Assembly: GCF_014898815.1 (NCBI RefSeq)
Contig: NW_026515543.1
Span: forward strand, 2,604,001-2,668,000
From: Panonychus citri
Lineage: Eukaryota; Arthropoda; Arachnida; Trombidiformes; Tetranychidae
DNA length: 64,000 bases
Direction: 5' to 3'
Below, piece after piece: positions 1-12,592 of the stretch. Position 1 is the stretch's first letter. Every line of letters starts with the position of its first letter. The notes beneath the pieces are model-generated. The model worked only from the letters and a program-made list of their open reading frames with translations, had not been told where the DNA came from and made no database searches. Position numbers and translations under genes: made by a program.

Positions 1-1850
1 CTGTAAGGGGAGGTAAGCTACTCTTACCCCCAAACTCACCTCATCATCAACAACCAACAGAATCAAGGGTTGACTAAGTGTCACCTTAATCAAAGGGTAT
101 AAAAAACAAGATTGTTAAAGACAAACAGTCAGTTAATGTGAACCAGTTAATCCATATCCTTGTTAAAATTAAATCTCTTTGTGTTAAACTCTTGTCCATA
201 TTGTTAATCCTAATTCAACATTAAAACTATTTATAATTAATTAATTGTTGTTAATCACTTGTGGTGTGGATTAAGTAATTACTTAATCCACTGTGATATG
301 AGATTGGCCCCTAATTAAAGATTTCGGTAATCGAGTGTTCCGATAAAGTAATACTCTTACAAATACTTTGACAATATTGATTGATTTTGTTATTGTGGTC
401 ATTGAAATCGGTCACATGTATTGGATAGTTAACAATTTATTGATTGTTACAATTACTTTTAATGGCACTTTGATTGTCACCATTAACAATTAACATTTTA
501 TTAAACGTAATAGACCAACAATTAAATGTAAATAACGATAATGATAGTTGAAGGTGTCTCCTTATTGATTAACTAATCACCATTAGCGATTGTAAATGAA
601 AACAATTAATTTCCATGTTTAATTATTTTAATTGGGAAAATTTGATTCTCAAATCAATCGCATGTAAAGTGATCAAAAGTTAATTGCAATTAATTTAATT
701 TCTTTCATCTATGTAAACGGTCAAAGAGTCAAATTGTTACAATCAAATTAAAGTCACTCATCATTTTCATCATTGGTAACAATTAAATTATCAGGTTAAT
801 CTAATCAACTACATTATATGTTTAACAAGTAATCAATTTAAATTGAATCAACCAATAAAACTGATACCAATCAATTGATCATATTGATTGTTTTCATTAA
901 CAATTCAACAATTTAAATTAAATTACCAGCAATGAAAGTTCAATCTAAAATTAGGAATACAAATAATTCAATGAAAGTGATAAAAGTTTGGTTAATTATT
1001 GATGATTATGATGATGATTAAGTTAATTAACCCAATGCCAGGGAATGAAAAAGTTTTTTAATCTTATATTGTTTTAAAAGGGATTAATATTAATCTAGTT
1101 AATCTTTTGCTTTCTCAATTGTTGGCAATCATAAGCATCGAGTAAACAATTTAATAAATTAACTAACTAACTATTGTAATTTATGCTATTTAACAGTAAC
1201 TTTGGATTTTAACAATTAGGGTACAATTTATAATTAACGATTTACAATCTCGTCGTTGTCGTAACAACAAGTAACAAGTTTTTCTTGATTGTTATTGGCA
1301 AATTGCCCGAGAAAACAATTAACTTACTTAATAATGTTAATTGTTACAATTTGTGACGACACAAAGAAGATGATAATTAATGAATTACATTGAAATTTAA
1401 CCAGAATTTTGTCTTCTCCAAAAACAATCAACAAATTATCGGACATTTAATCAAGAATAAGATTCAAATTGTTGTAACAATTAAGTTAATGACATTGAGC
1501 GGGAAAATATTATTAGTAATGTAATTACATTACAAGATAGGATTTAAGTTAATTGTTTAGACTGATTGTTTACCCTTTACCAACCAATTTACGTAATTGT
1601 AAATCATTGATTGAAAACAATTTACTTTGGTTTTTTTACAATTGATGCCAATGTGGATTATTAACAATCAAATCTAATCAATAACACTTATTGGCAACAA
1701 TTTACAAGATCCAATTGAAAGTTGGTTATTTTTGGGTTGATCATTTTCTGGCTTTTCTGGTTCCATTGTAATTATAATTGAAAATCATTGTGATTCTAAT
1801 AATAATGATAATCAATATTATTGAAATAGATGGTGAATTGATTGAATATA
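1..1850. other. AT-rich non-coding stretch
   Basis: I see no supported gene here. The sequence is made of short A/T-rich words with many copies of TTAATTG/CAATTAA. Near the very start, the minus strand has a possible donor (GAG|GTGAGT, about 36-44) and an acceptor-like TTACAG at 1-6 pointing off the window. An exon of the minus-strand gene proposed below could therefore lie just outside, but this cannot be tested here. Confidence 0.6.
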
Positions 1851-2682
1851 TTAGGATGATCAGAAAGTTCTGCACGAAAAGTGAGTCTAAAATTCAACAT
1901 GTAATTTAACTTGAACAATTATTGGCCGAGAATTAATTTTTTTTAAATATTTAAATTCAAAGTTTATTGATTGAAAATAATGATGTTGATCAAAAGTTTG
2001 AATATTTTATTCAGGCCAAAAATCGCGACAAAAATGACCGAAAAAATTTTTTTTTTAATCCCTTCTGTTGATGAGGTCTAAAGTGGCCTTAGAATTTTTT
2101 TTCGGAAATTTATCACTCTTATGATAAAATTTAATATTTTTACTATAATTGTTGAAAATTTTGAAAATTAACTAATCACAATTAAGGAAAAAATTAAATT
2201 TGAAATTTTATCTTTTTTTGTGGAAAAATCAGAAATTTATGATCAAGAAAATTTTTATTATTGAGGAAATGGGAAGTTTTTGATTTCATGATGAATTTCT
2301 GATTTTTTAACAAAAAAAAGATGAAATTTCAAATTTAATTTTTTCCTTAATTGTGATTAGTTAATTTTCAAATTTTTCAATAATCATGGTAAAAATATTG
2401 AATTTTATCATGAGAATGATAAATTTTCGATAAAAAAATTCTAAGGCCACTTTAGACCTCACCAATAGAAGCGATTAAAAAAATTTTTTTTTCGATCATT
2501 TTTGTCGCGATTTTTGGCCTGAGTGAAACATTCTAAATTTTGATCAACATCATTATTTTCAATCAATAAACATTGAATTTTAATATTTAAAAAAAATTAA
2601 TTCTTTCCTAATTATTGTTCGAGTTTAATTACATTTTGAATTTTAGACTCACTTTTCGTGCAGAACTTTCTGATCATCCTAA
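1851..2682. mobile_element. 832-bp palindromic MITE/foldback element, TA target site
   Basis: The segment is one large inverted repeat. The left end begins TTAGGATGATCAGAAAG and the right end finishes with its complement. The two arms (about 400 bp each, separated by a short non-paired centre near 2235-2280) match with scattered mismatches over their whole length. TA dinucleotides flank both ends (1849-1850 and 2683-2684), as for Tc1/mariner-type insertions, and a TTAGG start is common in mariner ends. No transposase frame is present, so it is non-autonomous. The family assignment is inferred from the TA site and end sequence only. Confidence 0.8.
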
Positions 2683-5600
2683 TAGTATTAACAATAATCT
2701 AATAGTTAATTGTTAATGAAATAATCAGAGGTAACGAAAAAGATTGTAATCAAAAAGTTACAATTTCAATGATTGATTAGCGTAAAAGGATTTAATCAGT
2801 TGATATCAAAATTGAAATGGAAAAGTTAATTGTGTTAATAGAAAGTTAAATCTTATCGTTGATTATTACAGAGAGAGAGAGAGTTGAGGAAAGTGAATTA
2901 ATTAATTACGAGATACAATGTAATCAAATGTTGATTGTTGGATAACAATAATAATCTAATTTGAATGTGATTCACAATTGAATAATCAACTGATTCTCAT
3001 GATAATGATTATCAATGGAGAAATCAATCAATTCAATTTCTGTGTGTTTCCATGTTTACATTGATTTCTCATCTTAATCATAGCACCTTAGAATCTTATT
3101 TCATCATGAGAAGATAATTTTATTATTGTGAACATGATTTCATCCTGATTATCATGTTCATCTTTCCCAGAGCAAACTAATCAAATTAATTAATCTTGTA
3201 TAAATCACCCAGATTTTCAATTACAATTTATAAACGATTTTTATTCAATACCAGTTATCATTTCCTAGCATTTTTATATCATCTTTAGCATCCTCATCAA
3301 TTTTTATCTTTATTTACTTTCTCACCTTCAGTTCTTGGAGTTTATTTTTTTTTATCTACTTTTATTGATCGGTCATCATCATGAAGATGATTATCATCAT
3401 CATCATCATCATGACAATGGTAATAAAATGGTTAAACTGACCTTTCCAATGGACAAGACCCTTAGGGTATTCAAGTACATGTATTAACATTTAAAGGACT
3501 TTTTTTATAACAACTTGAGCTTCCTGGTCAGTTGATTATCGTGATCATCATGATTACAATCAATAAATCAGTTAATCAACCATTTAAATTCAATAAATTG
3601 TGAATCTTTTTTGGTTTCGAGTCACTTTCCTGTTTTTTTCTGGATCCATGATAATAATAGTTGGTTAAATTGTCATCACTATCTTGTTAACAGTTTAACC
3701 AACTATTTATCAAACGAAATTTCAAATTGGCAACAATTAACTAAACAGTATTAACCTAAAATCAATTTCCAATTGCCAATGATTAACTATTAATACTCAA
3801 ACAATAATAATTTTCATTATATTGATCAGTTAATCAACTTTCTCAGAGACTGAACTTTTTTTTTAACCAAATTTTTATCCAGAATCTAAATTACATTATG
3901 ATAACAATTAGTAAATCACATTTACAGGTAAACTCAGATGATAAGATAATCAAAATCATTAGTTAGACACAAGAAAAAATAATAATCATTATTGATTGTT
4001 AATCATTTAGATCAATTAACTCATATAATACAAGTGATCAACAGTTGTAGGTTTTAATCAATAATAATTATTAGTTTGACTTAAGATGAAGGTAAATATG
4101 ATTTAATTATTTATTGATTAAATGATTAAAACCAAGACAATTAACACTTGAAGATTAATTTCCAGAATATAATTAGATTTGATTGCTTGTAATATCATCA
4201 TAATATTAATAATAATTGTAAGATCAATTTAAATTGTAACGGTTTTATGTTTAATCAATATGATGATGATGATATTAATGATAATACAAATTCAAGTTGA
4301 TGATTACTTTTTGAGCATCACAATTTAATTGATATTAAATTATTGCTGAATCAGTAGATGATAATAATAGTATTATTATTATTATTAATGATGAGGATGC
4401 TAAAGGTAAGTAGACAGGTAAAAGACAAAAACAACAAAGGAAACAATAAATTGTCAACATTTTCAGTTATATGAACAAATTATCATTTATATTTGATAAC
4501 AAGAGATGAGGATGAAAAATAAAAATCTTTGTGACACCGATGAAGGTAAAGATTATTATTATTTTTGTCATCCATCCTTCAGTTAAGATGATGAGAGGAT
4601 GTTGGTGATCAAGATGAATAAAGGTAAGACAGGTGAGAGAGAAAAAGAAAGTTATATTAATCAGGAAGAAAAGTTGAAAATTCTCATCAATCTTATACTA
4701 ACATCAACACACACGAAATAATCAAAACTAATGGTCAACAGACTGACCATTAAAAGGAAAAGAGATGAAAATGAATCTTAAATAATTGACTTGATCATTG
4801 ATCGATAATCTCATTTGATGAGAAATTGTTATTGTTTCAGGTAAAAAAACGAGTCACAATTGAAATTAATTACATTGAGAGAGTTGGAAAAACTTTTTCA
4901 TTGGAGAAAAAAAGTTTCGAAAATTTGTTTAAATTTCTACCGCTAGATGGCAACTTAGAGCAGAAAATTTAATCATTTGTATTGAGAATTTAATTTTCAA
5001 AAGGTAATTAGATTTAATTGTATTGTAGGAAATTTTTCACGCCTAATCAATAGAAGGGTCAATGGTCAGTCGTCTGGACGTTTCGATAATATAAATGTTT
5101 GGACAATTGAATGAATATCTACTGAAAGTAAAAAGGGAAATTTGAATTCTGAGTTGTAACAATTAACTTACTCTTGTTGTTTCTTTATTTAATTTGATAA
5201 ATTGTGATCCTAAATATGGAAAGCTGACCCTAATTAACTTTCCAAGTCGATACATAATAGAGTTGAAGAAAAGAAGACAATTAATTTTAATTGTTTGTGG
5301 ATTTTGTTTTCTCGTTTAACTTTGACTTTTCAATTGAGATTTTGAAACACTTTGAATTGATTAATTAATCAATTGAGCAATTAAATCACAGGAATCATGA
5401 TTGAGAGATACAAACACATAGGATGAAAATTGTAATTGAGATTGAATCATGTTTGATATTCAATCGAGTGAGATAACAATTAAATCAATTGAATTGATTA
5501 AACACAACAAGAAACAGAAACTAAATTGTTAATTTTGTATTGAAATGAAATTGTTTTAATCAATTGCAAAGGCAGAAAAAAACAAAGTAAATTAGACAAT

Positions 5601-7941
5601 TGTTATTGTCAGATTTGTAAATTGTTGACACTAACTGAATAATCAAAGAGAGAGAGAGAGAATCAAAGGTCAAATAGAGATAATTAACTAATCAAATGAA
5701 TACATTGGGATTTAATTGGAAAAAGAAAGTGAGTTGAATCTTTTGGAATCGGAAGTTAATTGTACTGAGAATTTAATTTCACTAGAATTAAATTGTTTCA
5801 TTCTAATCAAAGTTTCCTAGTGAGTTGATTATCATCATGGTTATGGTGATGATCACACTTAATGATGATCAAGATGAGGTTGAAATTGATTCCATGATGA
5901 TAATCAACGATAATCTCTTTGGTTAATCTTATCCCTTATCCCGAACCCAAAAGGATTTAACTTTAAACACTAATCTCAAATCATTTATTATCCAATCCAT
6001 TTAATTATAATTCATCTGAGATTAGCAGATAAATTCAAGGGAACTACATTTCTCATCACCATCTCCTTCAGGGATTATCCATTTCAAATCAAATGAGTCT
6101 CATGAGATTATCTGATTCACCTGAATATCAACAGTAAATGATGATAACAATTTAATAATAATAATCATCAACTTATTGTTAATGATAATGTTTACTAATT
6201 GTCAGGGAAATATAATCAATTTCAAAGGTAAAAAGGGTTCAAAATTTAGTTCCGGTTTTCCATTCATATTGTAGCATCAAAACTGTTTCCGGTTTCAAGT
6301 AACTTCATCATTTATTGTAAATCATAGACACACAACTCATTTAATCATAATTAATGATTAGATGAGTTTTTGTTTTCACTCAATATGGTAAATAAAACAT
6401 TAACTCAACATGATATTTATAAATTATCAGAATAAAGATAAATTTTGATTCAGTTGGTTAGTTAATTGATTGATTGTTAATGGTTAAGGTAAATATACAC
6501 ATCGGAAACTACCTGAGTTGATTAAATTAATGATCCGGTTCAGATTTCCAGCAATTTGTGCTGAGTTATCATGAAATCCATGGTATCATCATAATCATGA
6601 AAATATAATCACAATTTACCATTAAATTGTTGCTATTTAATTGTTGACCCCTTTGCTATATTTATTAACAATCCAACAACAATTAACCATGTTCACTTTG
6701 AATTAAAAATAAATTCACAACAAAAGGATCACAATTAAATCATGAAAAGTTCATCATAAAACTCAGATCAATATGGAATCTCAATTAATCCTTAGATGGA
6801 AAGATTTTTTTTTCTCTCCTTCTAAATTCATCAAGCTTAGTATTCAAATGATAATGATACTGATTAAAGGTTAATCTTAACAATTTATAAATTGCTCTCT
6901 AAATTAACTGCCGTTGTCTACTTTTAATCATCATTGTAAATGGTTAACTTTAATATCCTCGGATTAAGGTTCACAAATCCCAAACAATTATCATCATCAA
7001 TTTTTAACTTTCAATGTATTCAAAAGGTTAACCACTTGAACACAATATTATCATAATCAGGATAAATTATCATCTAATTGTTGTGGTTTAATCATGTTCA
7101 TTGTTAAACCCTGGTGAACATCATTAACTAAACCAAAGGTAAAGGGATTGGTCAGTAAATGGATTTGACCTAATTATTATTATTTTCCCCTTCATTTTGG
7201 GTTAATCGTTAATCCTTAAAACCACAATTTAGATTAAGAAAAAATTTTCTTCCATTTATCAATTGATTTACTTTTCCCCATCTAAATCATCAAATACAAA
7301 TTGTCATCGGATTTAAAGTTTCATTTCATATTTGTTAGTAAACATATTCAATATTTACGATAATCTTTAATCATTTTCATCATTTAATTGTGATTCCTTT
7401 GTGATACAAATTAACTAATAATCTGATCACATTTAAATCACCAAACAAATTAAATTTCAACTTATCATGAAAACTTTTTCCCAATATTGGTTAATAAGCT
7501 TTTTCATAATCCAAATGATAAATTTTTTGTTTGGTGATTAACTTTGTTAACCATAATGAGTTTTGATTCATTCATTTTAATCAATTGTTGTAGTTGATTG
7601 AATATTCTGATTATAATCATGATAATCTAGTAAATAATCAATTCTGGTAAATCAAGTCTAGGATTTACCATATAAATTACCTTGACTTAAGGTGTAACCA
7701 TTTGTCCTACTGACCCAATAATCAGCATTAGTATTCATTGAATGAGTTGGGTGATAATGATAATAAAAATATAATTATCATAATCAAGATGATTTCTGCT
7801 TAATCATTTGCTAACAATTAACTAACAATACAAAAGATGGTTCAACAAAATTAAACAATAAACAATTTCAATCGATAAACAATTAACCATTACGATTATT
7901 GGTGCTATCGATTATAATTAAATCTAATTGTTGATAATTAC
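2683..7941. other. AT-rich non-coding stretch, possibly intron
   Basis: No supported coding exon was found. It holds small GA and ATG repeats (for example 2871-2883 and 5649-5661) and one CTCF-like site at 4940-4954. If the minus-strand gene proposed below is real, this stretch lies downstream of its exon at 7,942-8,067 and is probably intron. Confidence 0.5.
4940..4954 (+). promoter_or_regulatory. CTCF-like site
   Basis: The sequence CCGCTAGATGGCAAC resembles the conserved animal CTCF core (CCNCNAGRKGGCRS). It is a relatively GC-rich word in an AT-rich background. Similar words recur at 13162-13176, 35909-35923, 35942-35955, 35985-36000 and 42704-42720. Function is inferred from motif resemblance only. 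Confidence 0.35.
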
Positions 7942-8067
7942 CTTTTTCTCAAATGATGAACCTTTGGTGGTCAGTGATCTTTGGCATCCAAATGTTTTCA
8001 ATAACTGACCAGAGGATCGAGGTAAGATTGATGATGATTTTTTGGTATAAAGATCCTCAGATGATCC
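7942..8067 (-). CDS. Internal exon of an unidentified minus-strand gene (42 codons)
   Basis: Reading the minus strand, a pyrimidine-rich acceptor ending TTGTTACAG is followed by 126 nt open in one frame and then by donor AAAG|GTAATT. The exon is phase 0 at both ends. The peptide starts GSSEDLYTKKSSSILPRSSG and ends with SFEKK; it is rich in Ser, Lys and Thr, like a disordered cytoplasmic linker. Base composition is clearly less A/T-monotonous than the surroundings. I do not recognise the protein. Phases allow it to follow the exon at 20,924-20,961. The next exon downstream was not found and may lie beyond position 1. Confidence 0.5.
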
Positions 8068-10892
8068 CTGTAACAATTAAACAAAATTAGTTAATCATAA
8101 TTCATTTAGTTTAGTGGTTAATTTAGTTTGAGGGTCAATGAATTTACTGATTGTTTCAATTAGGGGATTAGTTAACTTTTAATGTTACTCTCATTGGATT
8201 GTTGTTACTATCAAAGTTGATTGTTAGTTACCATTGGTGATTTAAATTTTGCAATCACAATTAAAACTGATTATTAAGTATTATCATAAATTGTAGTTGC
8301 AGTCAATTAAATGTTAATATTTAACTGTAAAAACTATTTAATTGCTCAGGTAAATTGTTCGTGTTCAAAATGTTATCATGATCATGAACATCATGTTAAT
8401 TTGGTTTCATACACACACTTTCACAATTGATAACCTGATTACAACTATCATGATCAAATTGTCATGATAATAATCAAGTGAAACTTGATTATCTGTCACT
8501 ATTAATACTAATCACAATTAAGGATTTTCATCAATTATTATTAATAATAATGATATTTAACCGTAGGCTTTATGTTTTTTTTTTGCTTACTCAATGAGGA
8601 GACAATTAATCATCTCATTGATTTGATTTAATTAATATACTTCAATGAGAAAACAATATCATTGTAATAATAATCATCATCATATGATTATGATTAACTA
8701 ATTTCATCAGCAATTAACAATGTTTACTTGTTTCATTGCCTTTCCAAATCCAACAATTCAATTATATCTCAATGATATTTTTTAAATTGTTGATTAATGA
8801 TCATGATTTTGTAATATCATTCAAGTTGAGTCATAATTTTTTTCATTTCAACAATTAAATTGTAAAGTTAATCAGCTGATTAGTTGAGTTTAGCAACAAT
8901 CATTTTTTTTTGTCACATTAAAAAGTTAATTGTCACTATTATGATTATATGATAATTTTTCAAACGTTAATTGTTGAATGATGATTAGATTTACACAGGA
9001 ATTGAATGAATCACACCCTAAATTAGTAACCAATGATAAATTGTAATCATAATAATCAAATTAACATCAATATTTGGTTGACCCACCTTTAGGTAATGGT
9101 ACAATTTAACATTGAACAATTCAAACCCAATTCTCAATGAAAATTCATAATTACCATGGTCATTAATTAAGTCAATCAATCAATCAAAATGTGTTAATCA
9201 TCAGACAAGAAACAACAATAAGCTGAATCAATGAATTAACTGTGGTTTGGGTAATCAGGATTACGATTGGAAAATGTAACAATGAAGATGCACAAAATGA
9301 TTAATTAATCAATAGGAATAAGAAAATTTGTAAGTTGATTATCAAATAGTTAAATAATTAAGAGAAATGGAGGTAAATTGAAAGCTGATTAAGGTAATTG
9401 GCGAAACTTAAATAACTAAAATTAAAGGTAATTCAATAGGAGTGGATTTTAAATTGTCTCTTTTTCATGGTTACCTGGAGAGAGGAGTTTTCAGGATCAA
9501 TTAATTGATTAAAAACACGTCAGAATTTAGCTGATTAGTTGAATACACCTTAAGGGTGAGAGGGAAATTTAGACAGAGAAAGAAAGAGAGAAAGAGAGAG
9601 AACCAAAATCTCAACGTGATCATGAAAAAAGTGGACACGAAAAATGGACAATGTCCAACTGAGATAATAATAATTCATTGGTCATCATTATTAATAAGTA
9701 TTGACCATTGAGTATTATCATCTCTTCCTGATCATTATCTTCATCCATTGATCCAAATCAATGGGAAACATTTAGACAATCATATCGTTAACATTATCGT
9801 CATCATCTTCATCATTTTCATGATCCACATGAAAACCCCTTTGGTCTTGTGGAGGAAAAACTAACCACCGGAGGGAAAACCTTGAATTTAAAATGAATCA
9901 CAGAATTGATTTTCTCTCTTCTCAATTTCTTGTCAACTCATTGGAGTCAATTGTCAACAATCAAATCAAATTAAGTCTCAAATTTTGATGATCACCTTTC
10001 ATGATGAAATTCATGATCACTTACATGATAAGGTTCAAATGAACTGAAAACAACAGCATCAGTTGAATATCGACGAGAAAAACTGAATGATGATTTCCTT
10101 AATTTAGAATAATGTTTCTTCATCTTGAGAATCACAATTTTATCATCAATTCATTTCCATGGAAACATGATGAAAGAAAAGCTCATTCTTCAGAATTTTC
10201 AACGAACTTTTTTTTTAAATCTATTATCTTCTTATTCCTTCAATTTTCATTCCTGATGACATATTATCCTTTTGTTTGCTTGTAAATCCCATAGGCTCAC
10301 TACCTTTACATTAATAACAATGTGACACTTTTAAGATGAGGATGAGGATGAGGATGAAAATGATTTACACAAAATAATCACATAGGTAACAAGGTTTAAA
10401 ACCATCAGATTAATGATTCGGATTGATGATCATCATCATGATAAATTAAAAGTTGCACAAGTTTGAATATCAATGATGATGGCAAGGGAAAACTTTACCT
10501 TCAACAGTTAACAATTAACTAACTGTGTTGATCACAATTAATCAACAGAAAATTTGTTTTTTTTATGGTAGTGATGATTAATCACATTAATTTACATGTA
10601 ATTAATTATCGTTCAATTTAAAACTGTTCCCGATTTGATCAATAAACAACAATTAGTTTTTGAATTTACAAAAAAAACTGTTGATAATGTAATTGTTAAT
10701 GGTTGTGTTGGTGATTTATGATTAACTCACTGGAGAAAAAAAATGATCAGTTAATTTTTGATTATACTGTTTAATCAACAACCAATCAAAGTTAAATTGT
10801 TAACAATTAAATCGTTTGGAAACTGTTGATGATGATCAAGTAACAAGCTTTGTTTCAATGGTTAACAATACAAAATAGATGATGAAGATGAC

Positions 10893-10896
<4 letters not shown>
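8068..10896. other. AT-rich non-coding stretch, possibly intron
   Basis: No coding exon could be supported. It contains short GA tracts (about 9,575-9,601) and ATG-rich segments. A slightly GC-richer patch near 9,835-9,885 has no open splice-bounded frame that I could find. Confidence 0.5.

Positions 10897-10941
<45 letters not shown>
10897..10941. repeat. (GA)n microsatellite
   Basis: An uninterrupted GA tract of about 45 nt. It forms the left boundary of the 0.8-kb tandem duplication that follows. Confidence 0.95.
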
Positions 10942-10942
<1 letters not shown>

Positions 10943-10943
<1 letters not shown>

Positions 10944-11739
10944 CAAGATAATCAAGTTAAGATGATGATGATGAAAGGGGAAAGGATGATAAGTATCAAG
11001 GTGACAGGAGAAAAAAGTTTCAGGTAAGAAAAAAAAGTTTCTCTTAAAATCAGTCGATTGAAAATCATTGGTGTAATGTTGATTTTCTTGTTCTCATTGA
11101 GTTTCTATTGATGTGATTACTGTTGTGTATCAATGACAATTGCAAAACCCAAATTAACAATTAATTGCTGTTGTCAAGTTAGATAATATCACACAGGTAA
11201 ACCTTTTGATTGTTTTGGTAAATCATTAATAGAGATAGACAGGTAAATAGAAAGAGGAGCTAGAGAGAGAGAGAGAGAGAGAGAGAGAGCATCCAATTCA
11301 GCAATTAAACCAACATATTCAAATTAATCAGTTGATTATCCTCATGTAATTAATTCTGTATAATGTTTCCCGTCTCATTAGATGTAAATAATTAGCGCTG
11401 AAACAATTTGAATCTTTTTTTTCAATTGTTCAAATCTCAGGTAATCATTATTGTCAAATATTTATTATTATCAAACTTTTCATGGTAAGAAAAAGTTTTT
11501 TTTAAAAAAAGGTAACCATGCAAAACAATGATGATGATGAATTTCACTTGCAATTTATCATCATCATCATTATGTTGATTATTATTCAGTGAAATTCAGA
11601 CTCAAATAAATATCATGATAGGAAAGTTTCCCATCATGATATTTGTAAGAGGGAGAGAGAGTTAATACTTTCTCACTTTTACTACTATTAAACTCACTTG
11701 TTTTTTTTTCATCATCACTTTTATCTTGTTTATCATCAT

Positions 11740-11782
<43 letters not shown>

Positions 11783-12097
11783 AGATAATCAAGTTAAGAT
11801 GATGATGATGAAAGGGGAAAGGATGATAAGTATCAAGGTGACAGGAGAAAAAAGTTTCAGGTAAGAAAAAAAAGTTTCTCTTAAAATCAGTCGATTGAAA
11901 ATCATTGGTGTAATGTTGATTTTCTTGTTCTCATTGAGTTTCTATTGATGTGATTACTGTTGTGTATCAATGACAATTGCAAAACCCAAATTAACAATTA
12001 ATTGCTGTTGTCAAGTTAGATAATATCACACAGGTAAACCTTTTGATTGTTTTGGTAAATCATTAATAGAGATAGACAGGTAAATAGAAAGAGGAGC

Positions 12098-12129
<32 letters not shown>

Positions 12130-12592
12130 ATCCAATTCAGCAATTAAACCAACATATTCAAATTAATCAGTTGATTATCCTCATGTAATTAATTCTGTAT
12201 AATGTTTCCCGTCTCATTAGATGTAAATAATTAGCGCTGAAACAATTTGAATCTTTTTTTTCAATTGTTCAAATCTCAGGTAATCATTATTGTCAAATAT
12301 TTATTATTATCAAACTTTTCATGGTAAGAAAAAGTTTTTTTAAAAAAGGTAACCATGCAAAACAATGATGATGATGAATTTCACTTGCAATTTATCATCA
12401 TCATCATTATGTTGATTATTATTCAGTGAAATTCAGACTCAAATAAATATCATGATAGGAAAGTTTCCCATCATGATATTTGTAAGAGGGAGAGAGAGTT
12501 AATACTTTCTCACTTTTACTACTATTAAACTCACTTGTTTTTTTTTCATCATCACTTTTATCTTGTTTATCATCATCAAGAGAGAGAGAGAG
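10943..12592. repeat. Tandem duplication, two copies of about 0.81-0.84 kb
   Basis: The sequence from 10,943 to 11,780 is repeated almost identically from 11,781 to 12,592. Both copies start CAAGATAATCAAGTTAAGAT and both contain the same internal GA tract (11,262-11,289 and 12,099-12,128). I saw only length differences in GA, T and A runs. All three boundaries fall in GA microsatellites (10,897-10,941, 11,742-11,780, and the tract ending at 12,592), which fits unequal exchange between GA tracts. Each copy contains a hairpin (first copy 11,608-11,644, ATATCATGAT paired with its complement). No gene is evident inside. Confidence 0.9.
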
